Below are positions 42,647-55,400 of a stretch of 64,000 nucleotides of DNA, in pieces. Source of the stretch: Triplophysa rosa (taxonomy: Eukaryota; Chordata; Actinopteri; Cypriniformes; Nemacheilidae); the NCBI RefSeq assembly GCF_024868665.1, contig NC_079898.1, forward strand, positions 17,418,403 to 17,482,402. The letters are read 5' to 3'. The notes beneath the pieces are model-generated. The model worked only from the letters and a program-made list of their open reading frames with translations. It was not told the DNA's origin and made no database searches. Positions within the stretch are counted from its first letter, which is position 1. Every line of letters begins with the position of its first letter. Made by a program: the position numbers and the translations under genes.

Positions 42647-43633
42647 TAGGGCTGTGCCGATAAACGATATCATATCGAATCGCGGTAGAATTTATGTCGA
42701 TAACGATGAGAAGCTATTGGCATTTTGACTCGATATGGGTTAATCTTACAGTCTAACAGAAAGCAGAAATAAACGCAACAACAGTCAGTCAGCGTGCAGC
42801 TTTTAGCATGTGCGTCAAAGTACAAAGTCCATTTCATACTGCACTTGGCAAAGAAAACTCGACATGAGGAGGAAAACATTACTGGAAGAGGAAACAAAGG
42901 TGAAACTAACCTCGAGTTGTCATCACGCGGTTTATCAAGTGTCTTGTTTTTTTTCCGCAATCGCCGGTTAAACAAAACAAACTTGATGCGCAATTGCAAG
43001 CGAGTTACTTCGAAACTCAAGCACAAACGTTTTTATATGCATCGTTAACATATCTGCTAATATGAGCTGGTGCATATGAAACAAACCAGCGCTGCCCTGT
43101 ACAGATTAGAGATGTAATGAAGTGAGTTTGTGTGCACATATTGAACCTTGTATGTAAGATGCTTGCATGATTAAAGAAATGTCCTACAGTTTATGTGAGA
43201 TGTCTTTTTGAAAGATTAAGGTTCACTGAATGCATTGAATGAATCCCACTACTCGAGCAAGACATTATTGCAGCGTTATGTATGTACAATACATACGAAT
43301 GGACAATAGCGTTCGAATGGACACAGTAACGGAGCCCTTTCATTGGTTGAATGTACTGAATGAACACTCCCTTTACTTAACGAGTCAATTGAGTCAAAAT
43401 GAGACTGAATGAACTGGTACATGTTGTTTATGGCCTAATATCCTCTGTGTTGCAACAGTGCATTAATTTAATTTAATTTTAACTGGTTAAAGGTTAACGT
43501 TTGTTAATAAACTGTATTTATATTCTTTTAAATACAGTTTTTTTAATTAAATATATATCGAAATAAATATCGTTATCGATCAATATAGAAAAAAACTATC
43601 GAGTTAACTTTTTTGCCATATCGCCCAGCCCTA
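42647..43633. mobile_element. 987-bp hAT-type DNA transposon, probably nonautonomous
   Basis: The left end TAGGGCTGTGCCGATA and right end TATCGCCCAGCCCTA are imperfect inverted repeats. An exact 8-bp target duplication, CTTCGAAT, flanks it (42639-42646 and 43634-43641), the duplication length of hAT elements. The interior holds only a short frame (42794-43048) without recognisable transposase features. Confidence 0.88.
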
Positions 43634-43965
43634 CTTCGAATACAAATTGGGCTATCACAATATATTATGTTGGTCATGACATGGTTATCGTGGTGGAAAT
43701 CATTATAATGATATTATCACGATGCCAATTGAAATGTTTTTAAGAAAAGAAGTAATGATGATATCAGTCAAATTATTCGTCTTTTTTTGGCCAATGCCTG
43801 ATATTTAAAAACATGTAGGGAGGTGGTAAGAGAGAGTTTGTGACCATTGCACTTGATATTATCACATTAACAATTGTAGTTTTTAATGGTTATTATTAAG
43901 ACTGTTATATTGTGACCCCTAACCATTTCACACATGTTGATCTTAACGTACTTAAATTAATACAG

Positions 43966-44240
43966 TAGAGAAATGAAAATTCAATTTTGTTTACTCATGT
44001 CATTCTCATGTCATTCCAAACATGTAGGACTTTTTCTTCTTCAGAACACAAAAGTAGATATTTTGAAGAATGTCGGACTCGGTAGCCAAACAACATTGTC
44101 CCCCATTGACTTCCATTGTATGGACACACAAAAAAGACATCTCTCAAAATATCTTCTTTTGTGTTCCACAAAAGAAAGAATCATACAGAAGTTTTGAACG
44201 ACCACGAATGTGAATAAATGATGACTGAATTTTTGTTTTT
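43966..44240. repeat. TTAA-family palindromic repeat, copy 8
   Basis: Diverged copy. Left 'tgaaaattcaattttgttta', centre 'ccccattgacttccattgta', right 'aataaatgatgactgaattt'. Both arms contain 'agatattttgaagaa' or its inverse. Confidence 0.7.
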
Positions 44241-46250
44241 TATCTATAATCCCAATAATATAAGACAAAATAGACAACCAAATGTGTAAAAAGCCTAAAT
44301 GTAAACTTCAGCTATCCATCAGCAACTAAAGCACTGCATGCTATATGCTAGTGACCAGCTTTGCTTGTCTTTTTAGCACAGACATTGTTAAAAAGTTTTA
44401 TTTTATTTAGTACATTAAGTGAGCCAGGACTGTTACCGATGACACCGGTGCATGATGCCTTTGGCTGGAACTGGACTATAATGTAATCTTAATAGTGGTT
44501 TAAATGACCAGAGGCTCTTATTTACCTGTGGACAGCAGACAGCTGGTTTGACAGGTGCTGGCAGCAGTTCTCAGTCCTGCATAATCCGAACAGTCCGAAC
44601 TGTTCAGTCACACTGCGGGTTTATGGGAGCCTTGTCAGACAGTGCTATGGGCTGTCACCATGATTGCTTTTGTCAAACCAGACATGGCTAAGATTCCTGT
44701 ATAATGATAAGCTCTTTCATATCTTGGCATGCCTGTGTTGTCTGACAGGCATACAATTCAGTCAATGGCGATTTCATACAGTTAAACACGTTTGTTGGTC
44801 TGTATTGTGCAGGTGGTTGGAGGTGAGACGTCGTATATAATGTATATTTAAAACTGTGCGTTTGAGTAATGGAACAGAAGGAAATGTCTTGGGTTTCAGA
44901 CAATAATGAGACAGAAATGACACAATAGAGGTTGTCCTACAGGACCCTGGTCTGTTGCTCTGGGCAAAGTCTGTCATTAAAAGTTCATGAAGTTACAGAT
45001 AAAGGCAGAACGGATCCCAACACATACCAAAGTACTTCCTTCCCCCTATTATTAGTGCCGTTTGATCACGTTTTTACACTCCTCTTTCTATTTTCCTCTC
45101 CCCCTCTCTCCCTCGACTGCTGTCGTCTTTCCTCCTCACTTTGGTGAGGTATCATTAGCCATCCAAAACTACTGACTTCATTTCTGTGATTGACAGCCGA
45201 GTCAAGTCGTCTGGAGGTTTTCGGATCTCGCGTCGGAGCGTTACCTGCCGCTAATGGCAGCTTTCCCCAGACAAGGATTCCTGAATTAGCATCTGCAAGT
45301 CTGGGAGCGGACGTTGCTAATCAGCCCGGGACGCGGAGGTGTAGGAAGAGAAGGTTTAAATTACATCTTTCGCAGTCAACAGGCGGGGCACATGAAAGCA
45401 CGCCGCCCTGCCGTCTTATCAAAAGCCTGGAAGACTGTAGATCATCTTTGACAGGACCACATAGACCTTGGAGACTCCGAGACACCATCACCAATTAAGA
45501 TTCTTTAATGATTTCTTGTATTAATAATAAATGGGCTGGGTTTGGGGAGGGTGTGTGTCTGATACTGTACAAGCGTGTGTGTGCAGAAATGTGTTTTATG
45601 TGTGTGGTACATCATGTATAGGGGACTGAATTTCATAATGGTGTCAATAACAGTTTGTGGCGTTTGTGGTCACCCCTCTGTCCTAATGCAAAAAGCTGTT
45701 AGAGGTCTCGGAGGAAACTGACTCCACATTGGGTTACAGCTGGAAATCTGAAGAGTGGACGCCTGTGAACTGCTGAGGTGGATGTCGGGAAGCCGGGGCT
45801 GCTCGTATACAAGAGATTTTCCTGGAAAAATGTGCTACCACTAAAACTATCTTTTGTTCTGGCCGCGTAGCAAACATTAATCACATCCACAGAACACCTG
45901 CTTGGAACGGAGTGCGTTGTTATGGTGACCGCTGTATTAATATCATGATTAAAGATGATCACAGCCTAACCTTAAGCCCTAAATTAGACAAATGCCCATA
46001 TGGGGATGAGGGAAAAAATAAAATATTTGTAAGTGTTAAAAAAATGTAGAGATATTTAAAAGCAGAAACTTTTATTATCTAATCTGCAAAAAAGTAGGTC
46101 GGCAAGTTCATTAAATTATCATGCAAAAAGTTTGCTTTAGAAAGTGCAGCGGACTGGTCTGAGAAGGAATGCAGGTAGAGAGCCTTTAGCATCTATGAAG
46201 TATATTGGTCCTTTCAGCTCCTCCTTCATCTTTTCTTTCTAGATCAAGAA
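44241..46250. other. intergenic sequence with a repeat-free, less AT-rich block
   Basis: No gene supported. The 102-codon frame at 45190-45498 has no splice context or known domain. The block 45180-45500 is repeat-free and contains ctaatggcag, cctgaattagca and cttatcaaaag, so it is better considered a candidate regulatory element. Confidence 0.3.
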
Positions 46251-46680
46251 TTAAGGTGATAGTTCACCCAAAAATGAAAATTCTGTCATGAATTACTCAC
46301 TCTCTAGTTGGTCCAAACTTGCATACATTTTGTTGTTCTGTTGAACACAAAATAAGATATTTTGAAGAATGTAGTTCTGGGACCCCATTGACTATACCAT
46401 AGTAGGAAAAATGACAATGCTAGTCAAAAGTTCCCCAGAACGGTTTGCTTTCCTACATTCTTCAAAATATCTTATTTTGTGTTCAACAGAACAAAAAAAT
46501 TATAAAGTAATTTTTTCTACTATGGTAGGCAATGGGGCCAAGAACTGTTACTGTTATAAGCATTCTTCCAAATATCATTCTCTGTGTTCATCAGGAAAAG
46601 AAATGTATACAGATTTGGAACAACTCGAAGGTTTGTAAATGATGACAGAATTTTTATTTTTGGGTGAACTATCCCTTTAA
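46251..46680. repeat. TTAA-family palindromic repeat, copy 9 (full length, TTAA at both ends)
   Basis: Starts TTAA-GGTGATAGTTCACCCAAA and ends TTTGGGTGAACTATCCCT-TTAA. TTAA at both borders suggests a TTAA target duplication as made by piggyBac- or Kolobok-type transposases. The interior contains two nested inverted pairs ('actataccatagtagg' and 'ctactatggtaggca'). Confidence 0.8.
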
Positions 46681-47768
46681 TTGAATAGAACAGGAGATTA
46701 TGCAGAATATTAGTGACTGACAGTCAATTTGTTACCAGTCACTGACATGAAAAATAACCAGCATCGACATTCTTGCACAATTTCTCTTGTACTTAATGGG
46801 AGAAGCCGTATGGTTTTGGGATGACATAAAGAGGTGAAAATGAAACATTTAATAAACGAACTATTTAAGCATCCATCAAGCTAAGATTGTCAGGTCAGAG
46901 AACATTTCTTTGCTTTCTATCCTCTGCTGTTTGCATAGCTGAGTGAGAGATGATCACATGAAGTCTCAGAGATGAGAGAAATGATCTTGTTGGGATGCCC
47001 TCTGGGTGATTTGTTTTGGCGAGAAGCGTTTATTTGATGCGTGTACGTGGCCATGGTGTGTCGGCTTGTGGAGGCCACAGGGTGAGGTGATGTATTAAGC
47101 TGACTGACCTTGGGAAGGGTCTAACTCTCTCTCTCTACAATGCACTGACCCTGCTTTCTCCTCAATGTTGGCTGCCATCATAACGAGCCCAATGAAAAAT
47201 GACTAGATGTTTCTCTAACCCTTTGTCTCTCTGGATTCCTATTGGTTTGAATTCTGCATCTGTCATGTTCTGCCATTCACAGCACGGGCGACACGCATTC
47301 ATTTCTCATCAGAATTTTGATTTTCTTTTTATCTTGGTCACTACACAGTCATCCTGTTTTCTCCATCTTTTATCCGGTTCTCTCTGCAGTGGAGCAGGGC
47401 TCCTCTAAAGCAATGCTGCTCATGTAAGCCTGCTTGGCAAGTGGAGATAGTGGCCGTATAACAGCGGGGGGTTAACGGAGTCAGCAGTCTGGAGGTTACT
47501 TTCATTATCAGTCTCTGTTTGAACGTCACTGGCACCAACTTAATCTGAGCTGTCACAAATGCTGTTTTTAACACCGCCACGCAGAACAAAGCCTCATGCC
47601 TTGGGATGTGTGACCTCTCTGGCTGCAGCAGCTGTTTGTGCTTTCCCTGCTCAACCATAAACTAAAAGAACCGGCAGAGACCACATTTCTCATTGCTTAT
47701 TAAGAAATAGCCATTAAGGTGACTTTGGAAGCTGGGTTGCTTTATTCATAAGGATTATAAAGCATTTA
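46681..47768. other. intergenic sequence, nothing recognised
   Basis: No exon, RNA gene or transposon end identified. Short frames only. Confidence 0.35.
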
Positions 47769-47870
47769 AAGAAATAGTTCACCTGTGAAATATTCTGTCG
47801 TGATTGACTCTATGTCTTTTGAAACCTGCGTCCAGTTGTTTTTCTGTGAAACACAAAAGATTTTTGATGA
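47769..47870. repeat. TTAA-family palindromic repeat, copy 10 (decayed left half)
   Basis: 'aaatagttcacctgtgaaat', 'attctgtcgtgattgact' and 'gtgaaacacaaaagat' preserve the left-half order. Confidence 0.5.
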
Positions 47871-49859
47871 TTTTATATGACAGTTTTTGGTCATGGCTAG
47901 CAAGTTTTGAATACACCATGGCCGGTTTACGTGCAATGCTCAAATACTGTAGTTTAAAATGGGTTTTTATGAGTTAAAAAGAGAATGTTTTTGTTTTAAG
48001 GGGTGGTTGATAGGGTGACGTGTTCCTTTTAGGGTTTAAATGAAATCTGCGCCACTGTCGAGCACATTGGCTTGTTGGCATGTGGTCTATTGGCTAATTC
48101 TCAGTCTGGCATATTCTCTAATGACATTCAAAGCACACGTGTTTAATCAAAGAAGTCAAATTGTGTTACTTTTTTGTAAGTGACAATTCTTCTGCCCTAT
48201 AATATCCAATACAATCATTTCTATGAAAATGCAAATGTTCAGACTATGAATCTGAATGAAATCATTGGTTTTTATGGAAGATAAAATTATACCCTTGTCT
48301 AGACGTTCAAGTGACATTTTCAAAATAACTTTTAAATGTCTAACCTCAAAAAGTCTCCTTTTTGCCATTGTGATAAATGATACCTGCCCTGCCTGTCAGG
48401 TTTCGCTAATTGAGCCTTTTTAAAATCATTAGCTTGCAAAGCGGCCTTGAAATCCCCATGGCTCTGAACAAATTAGCCGAGGTGTCTCCCTTCTTCAACT
48501 CTTATTACCATTATGACAAGTCTTACCATCATCATTTCCTAAGACTCTGACCACAACTTACACACAAGCACTAAGCTCTCGCGCTGACTTCTGCTTTCAG
48601 GTTGAGAGTTTGGCAAAGCTGCTTTTCTGTCTGGTTGATTCAGACATGGTTTCATCTTGACTATCTTCTAAAAGTTTTCAAAAGAAGGTTTTAGAAGCCC
48701 TGCAGCTGAGTGTTGAGTTGAGGTTTCTTGTCATGATGGTCCTAACTAATAGCGTGGGAGGCTTGAAATGATTTTTTTTACTGATTCAGATAGCTTTTAG
48801 ATAGCAGGTATGCTTAATGAATATTTACCACTAATTTACGATACATTCGATATAAATACAATAATGTATTTAAGCAGCGTTAAATTATTTTTTTGTATGT
48901 TGTTTTACAAAGAGACCATGTTTGTTCTTTGAAACTTCAAATAAGCCGTTTGTGACTTTAGGGTTTGTGTGATGCCTCTGAGAAATATAAATCTCCCGAC
49001 ACCATCCATTGGGCAATCGAGTCTTATAAGCATTGGCAATTATAATGATCAGGATCTATGATAATTTGTGTCATCTATAAAGATAGAAATCCACAGAAGC
49101 CCAAATTTCCCAACAATCTTATTAAAAAAATAATGCTATTTGAAATCCGATGTACACTAACAGCTCTGTATCCGGAGGGGTTTGCACTCGAGTCGAGCTT
49201 GTAAACAGTAATTTTATCTATAGCCTTATTCCACACTTTTCAAGGTCTGTGCTTTTTACGTGTTTGGATCTTGATTATTGCAACTTGTTTCCCTTCAGCC
49301 TTGGCCCACATCTTCCAAATACGACTACCTGACTTGTTTATTCATCTTAAGAATTGCACTAGTTCTGGCAGAAGTTGCGAGGTGCTCAACACCAGCTGTA
49401 GAGATTTATTGTTCTCGTGCAATACTGACTGTTAAGTAGAGATGTGGTTCACTTGGTTATGAGTCATGTAAGAGAAGTCATGTCTAAGACACTGATCTTG
49501 TGCCCTCGAGGTTTCTGAAGGCTGTGCTCAATAAAAAATAAAAGAGATAACTGGCGTTTTAGGGGAAACTAATGGTCTGGCCTGCCAAATTTCTGGACTC
49601 TGGCTGCATTTGTTTCGGCTAAACAGATGATGTGTTGAAGTCATTACATGATGTGGCTTAAAACTCAATTTGTTTCCTAACCCTCCTGTGCCAAGAAATC
49701 ACATTTTTGGCCAGGGAAATGAAAGTGCATGTACAGTAAATGTTGGATCATATTCATGGTATACAAAGATGTTGAGGAAAGTCCTTAAGCTAAATAATCG
49801 AGGCTAACGTAATGACATGATAAAATGTGACACTCCATATGCTTGTTTATGGTTAAACT
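47871..49859. other. gene-poor sequence with candidate conserved noncoding element 3
   Basis: No coding exon seen. The block 48380-48560 is repeat-free with gctaattgagc, atcattagcttg and caaattagcc cores, reminiscent of regulatory elements. Conservation is untested. Confidence 0.25.
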
Positions 49860-51604
49860 ATATTTAAAGGGGTCATATGGCGCAAATACTTGTTTTTATG
49901 TGTCTTTGGTGTGTTATAAGTTACCCATGCATGTATTAGACACGTAAAATTGCAAAAATTACCACACCCCCACAAATCTACGTTAGTTAGTACACCCAAA
50001 TGTATGATTTGACTAAAGCCCATTGCACATTGAGTCCGAAATTTGCGTCCGAAATTTCCGCACATTAAAAAATAAATACGACCTCACGTTGTGTCAATGA
50101 CATTTACACACTGCCTCCGATATTTTTGTCAGTCATAAAAAAATTAGAACCGGGTTCGATTTTCTGCGTTTTTTGCATCCATCAAGCATTTTGAGTGGCC
50201 TTTTTTAACAATTCAGAGACACCGTACAAAATACGAAAAACGCATACGAAAATTTCAGAATTTTCCAAATGTATACGCAAGTAAGGTGGGCGTACCTGTC
50301 AGTACAATTGCTTTGGAACCTGATGTTCCAAATATGGTAAGAGGCGTTACATTTCCATCACACGCTTGCAGTATTCCATAAATCACTACGCACTGGTGAA
50401 CTGGCCAATCATAGCACACCTCGCTTTTCAGAGCGATGAACTTTGTTAAAAATCTGCGCGTTTCAGAGAGGCGGGGCAAAGAGGAGATGCAAGCATGCAC
50501 GGTATGTGGAAAATACAGCATTTTTGAACCTTAAGTCGTGTATACACATTGCGTTACATCTAAAACAAACCACAATATTCCTTTTAGCCGTGTCATTTAA
50601 CAAACTTTATTTATCTTTATGGGAGATCTACCTTTTATTTTTCATTTGCAAATCATTAAAATGTGAAACATGACTTCTTAGTATACAATTAAACAAAAAA
50701 GATGTCTACAGTGTTGTTCTCAAACTGCAGATGAAGTGCACTTCAGATTCTCTGATTGCCAATAATATGTTAATTAAGTTTATACCGGGAGCTCAGGGGA
50801 CAGATGTGGAGAGGAATAAACATTATGTGGTCTAATGCGTATGTGCGTGTTTTCTGCTGTTGATTTTTTATTTACACATGAATTGTTTTTGTGAGTATAT
50901 ACTTGATTAAAAAATGAGTCGTGTAGTCAACATATCATGATAATATTTGCTTTTGTTTATGTACAATGAAAATAGTGCATTGTTTTTCATTTTAAGTTAA
51001 GAAACTTATTTTAACTGAAAGGGTTATTGTGTTTAGGATTTGTTGGAGCTGTGTGAGAGTCGGGGGTCAGCAACATTATTAAATGAAAATATAAAATGGG
51101 GAAAAACAAAAAGAAAAAATAACTGTATGTATGTGTGTTACTATGGTAATGTGGATATTATTAAAGCATAAGGGAATTCTGGCTATATCGGTCCCTTTGT
51201 GTTGATTTTAATATTTCCCATAATGCCACTTCATTTGGTTCCTTAATCCACAACAATCTGGTCCCTCTCCTGCCACAGTCAATAATTAACCCTTGTTTAT
51301 TTTTCAGAATTAAATGGAGTTATTAGTTTGTGTTTGGTATTTTTGGAAATGATTTCTAAATGTCAACCTTTAATGAGCAAAATCAGATAATATAAGCATC
51401 CAAATGGCTTTAAGGCTGTTTAGTATGACAGATATGAATTTATTTGATTATTATGAAGAAATGGGTAACTACTGCATTTCGATATTGTGAACCCCTCTTT
51501 TGCACATAGCGGACGCATCTTTTTAAAAGACGCATCTTTTTAATCTTGCATACACTACACTTTCCATAATATAAATCCTCTGAGGGTTTAGGCTGCAGTA
51601 GTTA
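49860..51604. other. gene-poor sequence with possible transposon fragments
   Basis: The stretch 'aaaggggtcatatggcgcaa' (49866) through 'tagacacgtaaaattgcaaa', and then 'gcccattgcacattgagtcc' (50018), look like left ends of fish interspersed repeats, but I could not find matching right ends or target duplications. The rest is AT-rich and unassigned. Confidence 0.35.
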
Positions 51605-52497
51605 GATCAACCGGAACCAGGAACACTTCCAACAACAACTGATGTACTTGTTGCATCAAAGAGTGCATAACAGTACTCTACTCTCAGCCAGTCTTGTCTC
51701 ATTGTTCCAAGGTTATCACAGCGAGCAGGATGCAATTCATGGACAGACCTCATGGTAGAGTGGAGAATGGGAAGCGGCGACCTGACAAGAGCTGAGATGA
51801 TAGAGCTGGATAAAGAAGGACGCGGCGACTTGACGTCTTCACTACAAAATTGCAAATGCTATTAGATTATTAATGATAATCTTAAATTTATAATTTACCT
51901 TATTAGTAAGTTTATTCATTTTTATTTAGCCTTGCCTCGAGCTTGTGCAGAGGCAGCAGCTTTTGCTAGAGGGGAACTGGAATCCCCTGGTTGGGACAGG
52001 GTTCTCCTGAGGGTTTTTTTCTCGATTGGAGTTTTGGGTTCCTCACCACCGTTTGCATACTATTTTGCACTATTTGCCTAGCTGGGGGGCTGCTTCAGAA
52101 TTGTTATGTTTTACTTAATTAATATTGCATATAGGAATTTATAGTCTGTTTAATATTTGACCTGTGTTTCTCTCTCCTTTATCTTAAATGTGTGCTTTCA
52201 CTGTGCGTGCGTGTGTGTGTGTGTGCGTGCTTGTGTGTGTGTGTGTGTGTGTGTGTGCGTGCTCGTCCGTGTGTCTGCGCGTCCGTGCCTATGTCTATGT
52301 GTGTTAGTACGTGTGCATATTGTGTGTGTTGAGTGTTTTGTATGTGGGTATGTCTGTCTTCTGTGTTTTCACCTTTTTCTTGTTTTTACAGGAACAACTT
52401 TAATTGTTTTGCTTATAGTCAATATGTCTCATGTACAGCTGCTTTGTAACAATGAAAATTGTAAAAAACGTTATATAAATAAAATTGAGTTGAGTTG
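51605..52497 (+). repeat. retroposon 3'-end-like repeat with ATTGAGTTGAGTT tail
   Basis: The segment includes 'ctggaatcccctggttggga' and 'acagctgctttgtaacaatg', and ends in 'ttatataaataaaattgagt' plus a short GAGTT-type tail, as seen at 3' ends of abundant fish retroelements. A (TG)n/GTGC-rich microsatellite interrupts it at 52203-52258. The upstream limit is uncertain. No protein-coding part. Confidence 0.45.
52203..52258. repeat. (TG)n microsatellite with GTGC interruptions
   Basis: Near-continuous TG repeats with CG and CT interruptions. The 123-codon frame across it is a by-product of the repeat. Confidence 0.9.
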
Positions 52498-55400
52498 GTC
52501 TGCAGCACAGCCGGGTGAGAAATACTGATATCAGTGTCAGTTATTTTTACTCCCTTTCTTTTTATAGCGTGTTTTAATAAATCTTTAAGGCCATCTTCAA
52601 GAGACCACTGAGAAGGAATTCATCAGTGCTTTTAGACTGCATGAGTGATCACAAATGATTAAAAAATAATTCACATTGGAAAGTCTGTCTGGCTATTTTA
52701 ATCAGCAGTGTTTATTGCAATTTTATTGACATTTCATGTTGTTTTGATAGAAATTTGAACATTGAGAATTTAGATTTCTTTGATCGATCTTAAAGATTTC
52801 CATTAGAAATTGTTCCCAGGGAAGCTCTTTGTTCTTTGTTCTTTGTCTTTGTCCCTTGTTGTCTCAATGGTGATCCAAGTGCTAAGAGCTGCGAAAACTG
52901 AAATATGCTGTAAAATATTCACAATATGAATAACACTTCGACTTCATAAGCAATGTAGGTGAGCCAACCCAACTACGCTGAAAACCATAATTATAATTTA
53001 CATAAACACTTACAATTACATACACACAATACTAAATAAAACACAATCCAATTATGATTTTCTTTATCAATAATTATGATTTCTTACACTCAATCCACAC
53101 TAAAGTATTGTGGGTGTGGAAGTGATTTGTTTGAAACCTGAGCAATTAAAGTGCTAATCAAACAGAAAGCCTTAGATTCTGTGCTACTGTAGTGCTGCTA
53201 ATTAACAACACTTTAGGAAAATATAATTTCCACCCACACCTGGCTGCATGTATTACAGTTTGTTTAAATGGCTGCAAGTCAAACAATGACCTTGTGATCA
53301 GAAGTTCTGTTCCAAAATCTCTCAAACACCTCAACCAGGTGTAAATTAATAAGCCATGAGGTATAAACTGCCTGGCGAGTTCTATATTGAGAAAGCCTCT
53401 GATTTAATTGCTTTGTTCCAATAGTCACGTCATACAAAACTTAAGACACAAACAAATGTTGCTTGCCTATATACAACAGATTAGTTCTGATCTTATGATC
53501 ATGCAAACAACTAAAATCTGTTGGAATTCTATATATTGATATGTAATTTTATCTTAAAATACGCAATTCTGACTACTATACAGTATGGTCAGCTCAACCC
53601 TAGGTTTGGCTATTCCACAAATTTATGCAAAGACATATCCGAATGCTATCTAGAGAATTCTTTAACATTCTGTTCCTGATTGTTAATATCCCTATGCACA
53701 AAGCACAAAATAAATAAATAGTTTACTGAACCTGTTTTAGACTTGACTGGTCTATAAGCTCAAGTCCTAAAACTACTAAAATATATCAAAAACAGAATCA
53801 CAATGACTAAAATCTTTTTAGCCAAATGATACATTTGTGTGAAGTGTTTCTTTTCAAATTATGCTACCCATGAGAACACTTGTTTGCACTGCACAGCTGG
53901 AGGCAGCATGCTTTCGACACCATAGAAAAAGAAGGGGAGGGGAAAATAGCACATAACTTCATTGGTATGTGTTGTGAACACGCCAAGTATGAATGTGCAA
54001 AAGCGTGAAAAGTTGGAGATCTTGCATGTGAACTCTTATATTGATGCTAACTTTTTTATAGATCATAAATTTAGAATTGCATGAGACTTTTTCCCAATGA
54101 TAACAAAGGCAATCGCTGGGGAAAACTGTTTTGACACAATGTAGTCAGCTAATATATCAGTTTAATGTAGTTTAAAGCTTAAATTTGCCATTTTTGTGCC
54201 ACTCGCACGTTTCAGTTCCTGTTTTTAAAAACATTTTCGCTAACAGTCACCTCATCTGGTCAGAAATACCAAAACTCGTGCCATGGTTTATCTAGTGATC
54301 CTATGTAGGGACGCTCAAATAAAGAATATATGTTTTAACAGCCATTAACACTTTCCAGCATTTTAAGATGCAACTAATAAATAGTCTTTGAATCATAATT
54401 GGCTGTTTTTTTCATTGGATGATGAAATGGTACACTATTACTTTACTTCTCTAAACCCATTAAATTGGCTTAAATAATAAGTTATTATGTAGGGTTGTGA
54501 TGGAATATTAATTTGTGACCTATAATAAATTGGATTTCTGTCTGCAATGTTTTAACACAATGAAAAACTCTTTAGGCTAACAACACTGTTGTAAAATCAT
54601 CCATGACATCAGCCAGAGGCTCAATTGTGCAGTTTCTCATGCATATATAACTTAAACTAAAAACAATAGTTTGATATCTTGAAAGTCACACACGATCTGT
54701 ATGAATTATCTTTTTTTATTTCAAATTTGATATGAGCTACTTGTCTTTGTATTTAACACAAATGGTGACCTTTTCTTATCTATTGCAGGCAGATTCTATA
54801 AAACAGCATTTCACTAATGAAAGCCATAGACATGACTCTGACCTTAAGGGACCTGCAGCCTAAATTACAGAGCCACAAAATGAGACATGAGGACACAAAA
54901 GCTAAGCATGCACATCAATGAAAATGTAGTTCTTATTAAAGGAGCATGTAGCTGTGGGGTGTGTGCACTCTCGTCATCCTGGAAAGACAATGGGGAACAA
55001 GATGATGTGAAGAGAGAGAGAAGGAGAACCAGATAGAATCATTGGAGAGAGAGAGTCATTGGAAACTGTGCTAGAAGGAATATTTTATAAAGGACAATGA
55101 GGTACCAAACTAGGTGTGACCATGATGTATCCAAGTGTTGAAATTATTGTGAATGTACAGTAATATTGATTCAGAGAGAATTTCAGCGCTGCCACAGCTG
55201 TCTGAACTGTTAAATAGATAATTGCTGGATATTTAATGCCACTGGTTTTAGTCTAATTAGAATTAATACAACATTTTGTCACCAGAGCGTCATGTAACTG
55301 GCTAAAAGGTACTTAACTTGCTGTGGTGTGATTTCTATCCCTTAATACCCAACAGACTCTGTTTAGGGTATAGTAGTCACAGGGCAGATTTGTAGCAGCG

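Noticed and set aside
45190..45498. 102-residue protein-coding gene
   Set aside because: No recognisable domain, no splice or poly(A) context, Arg/Ser-rich composition as expected of GC-richer noncoding DNA.
52157..52528. 123-residue protein
   Set aside because: Most of the frame is translation of a TG microsatellite within a retroposon remnant.
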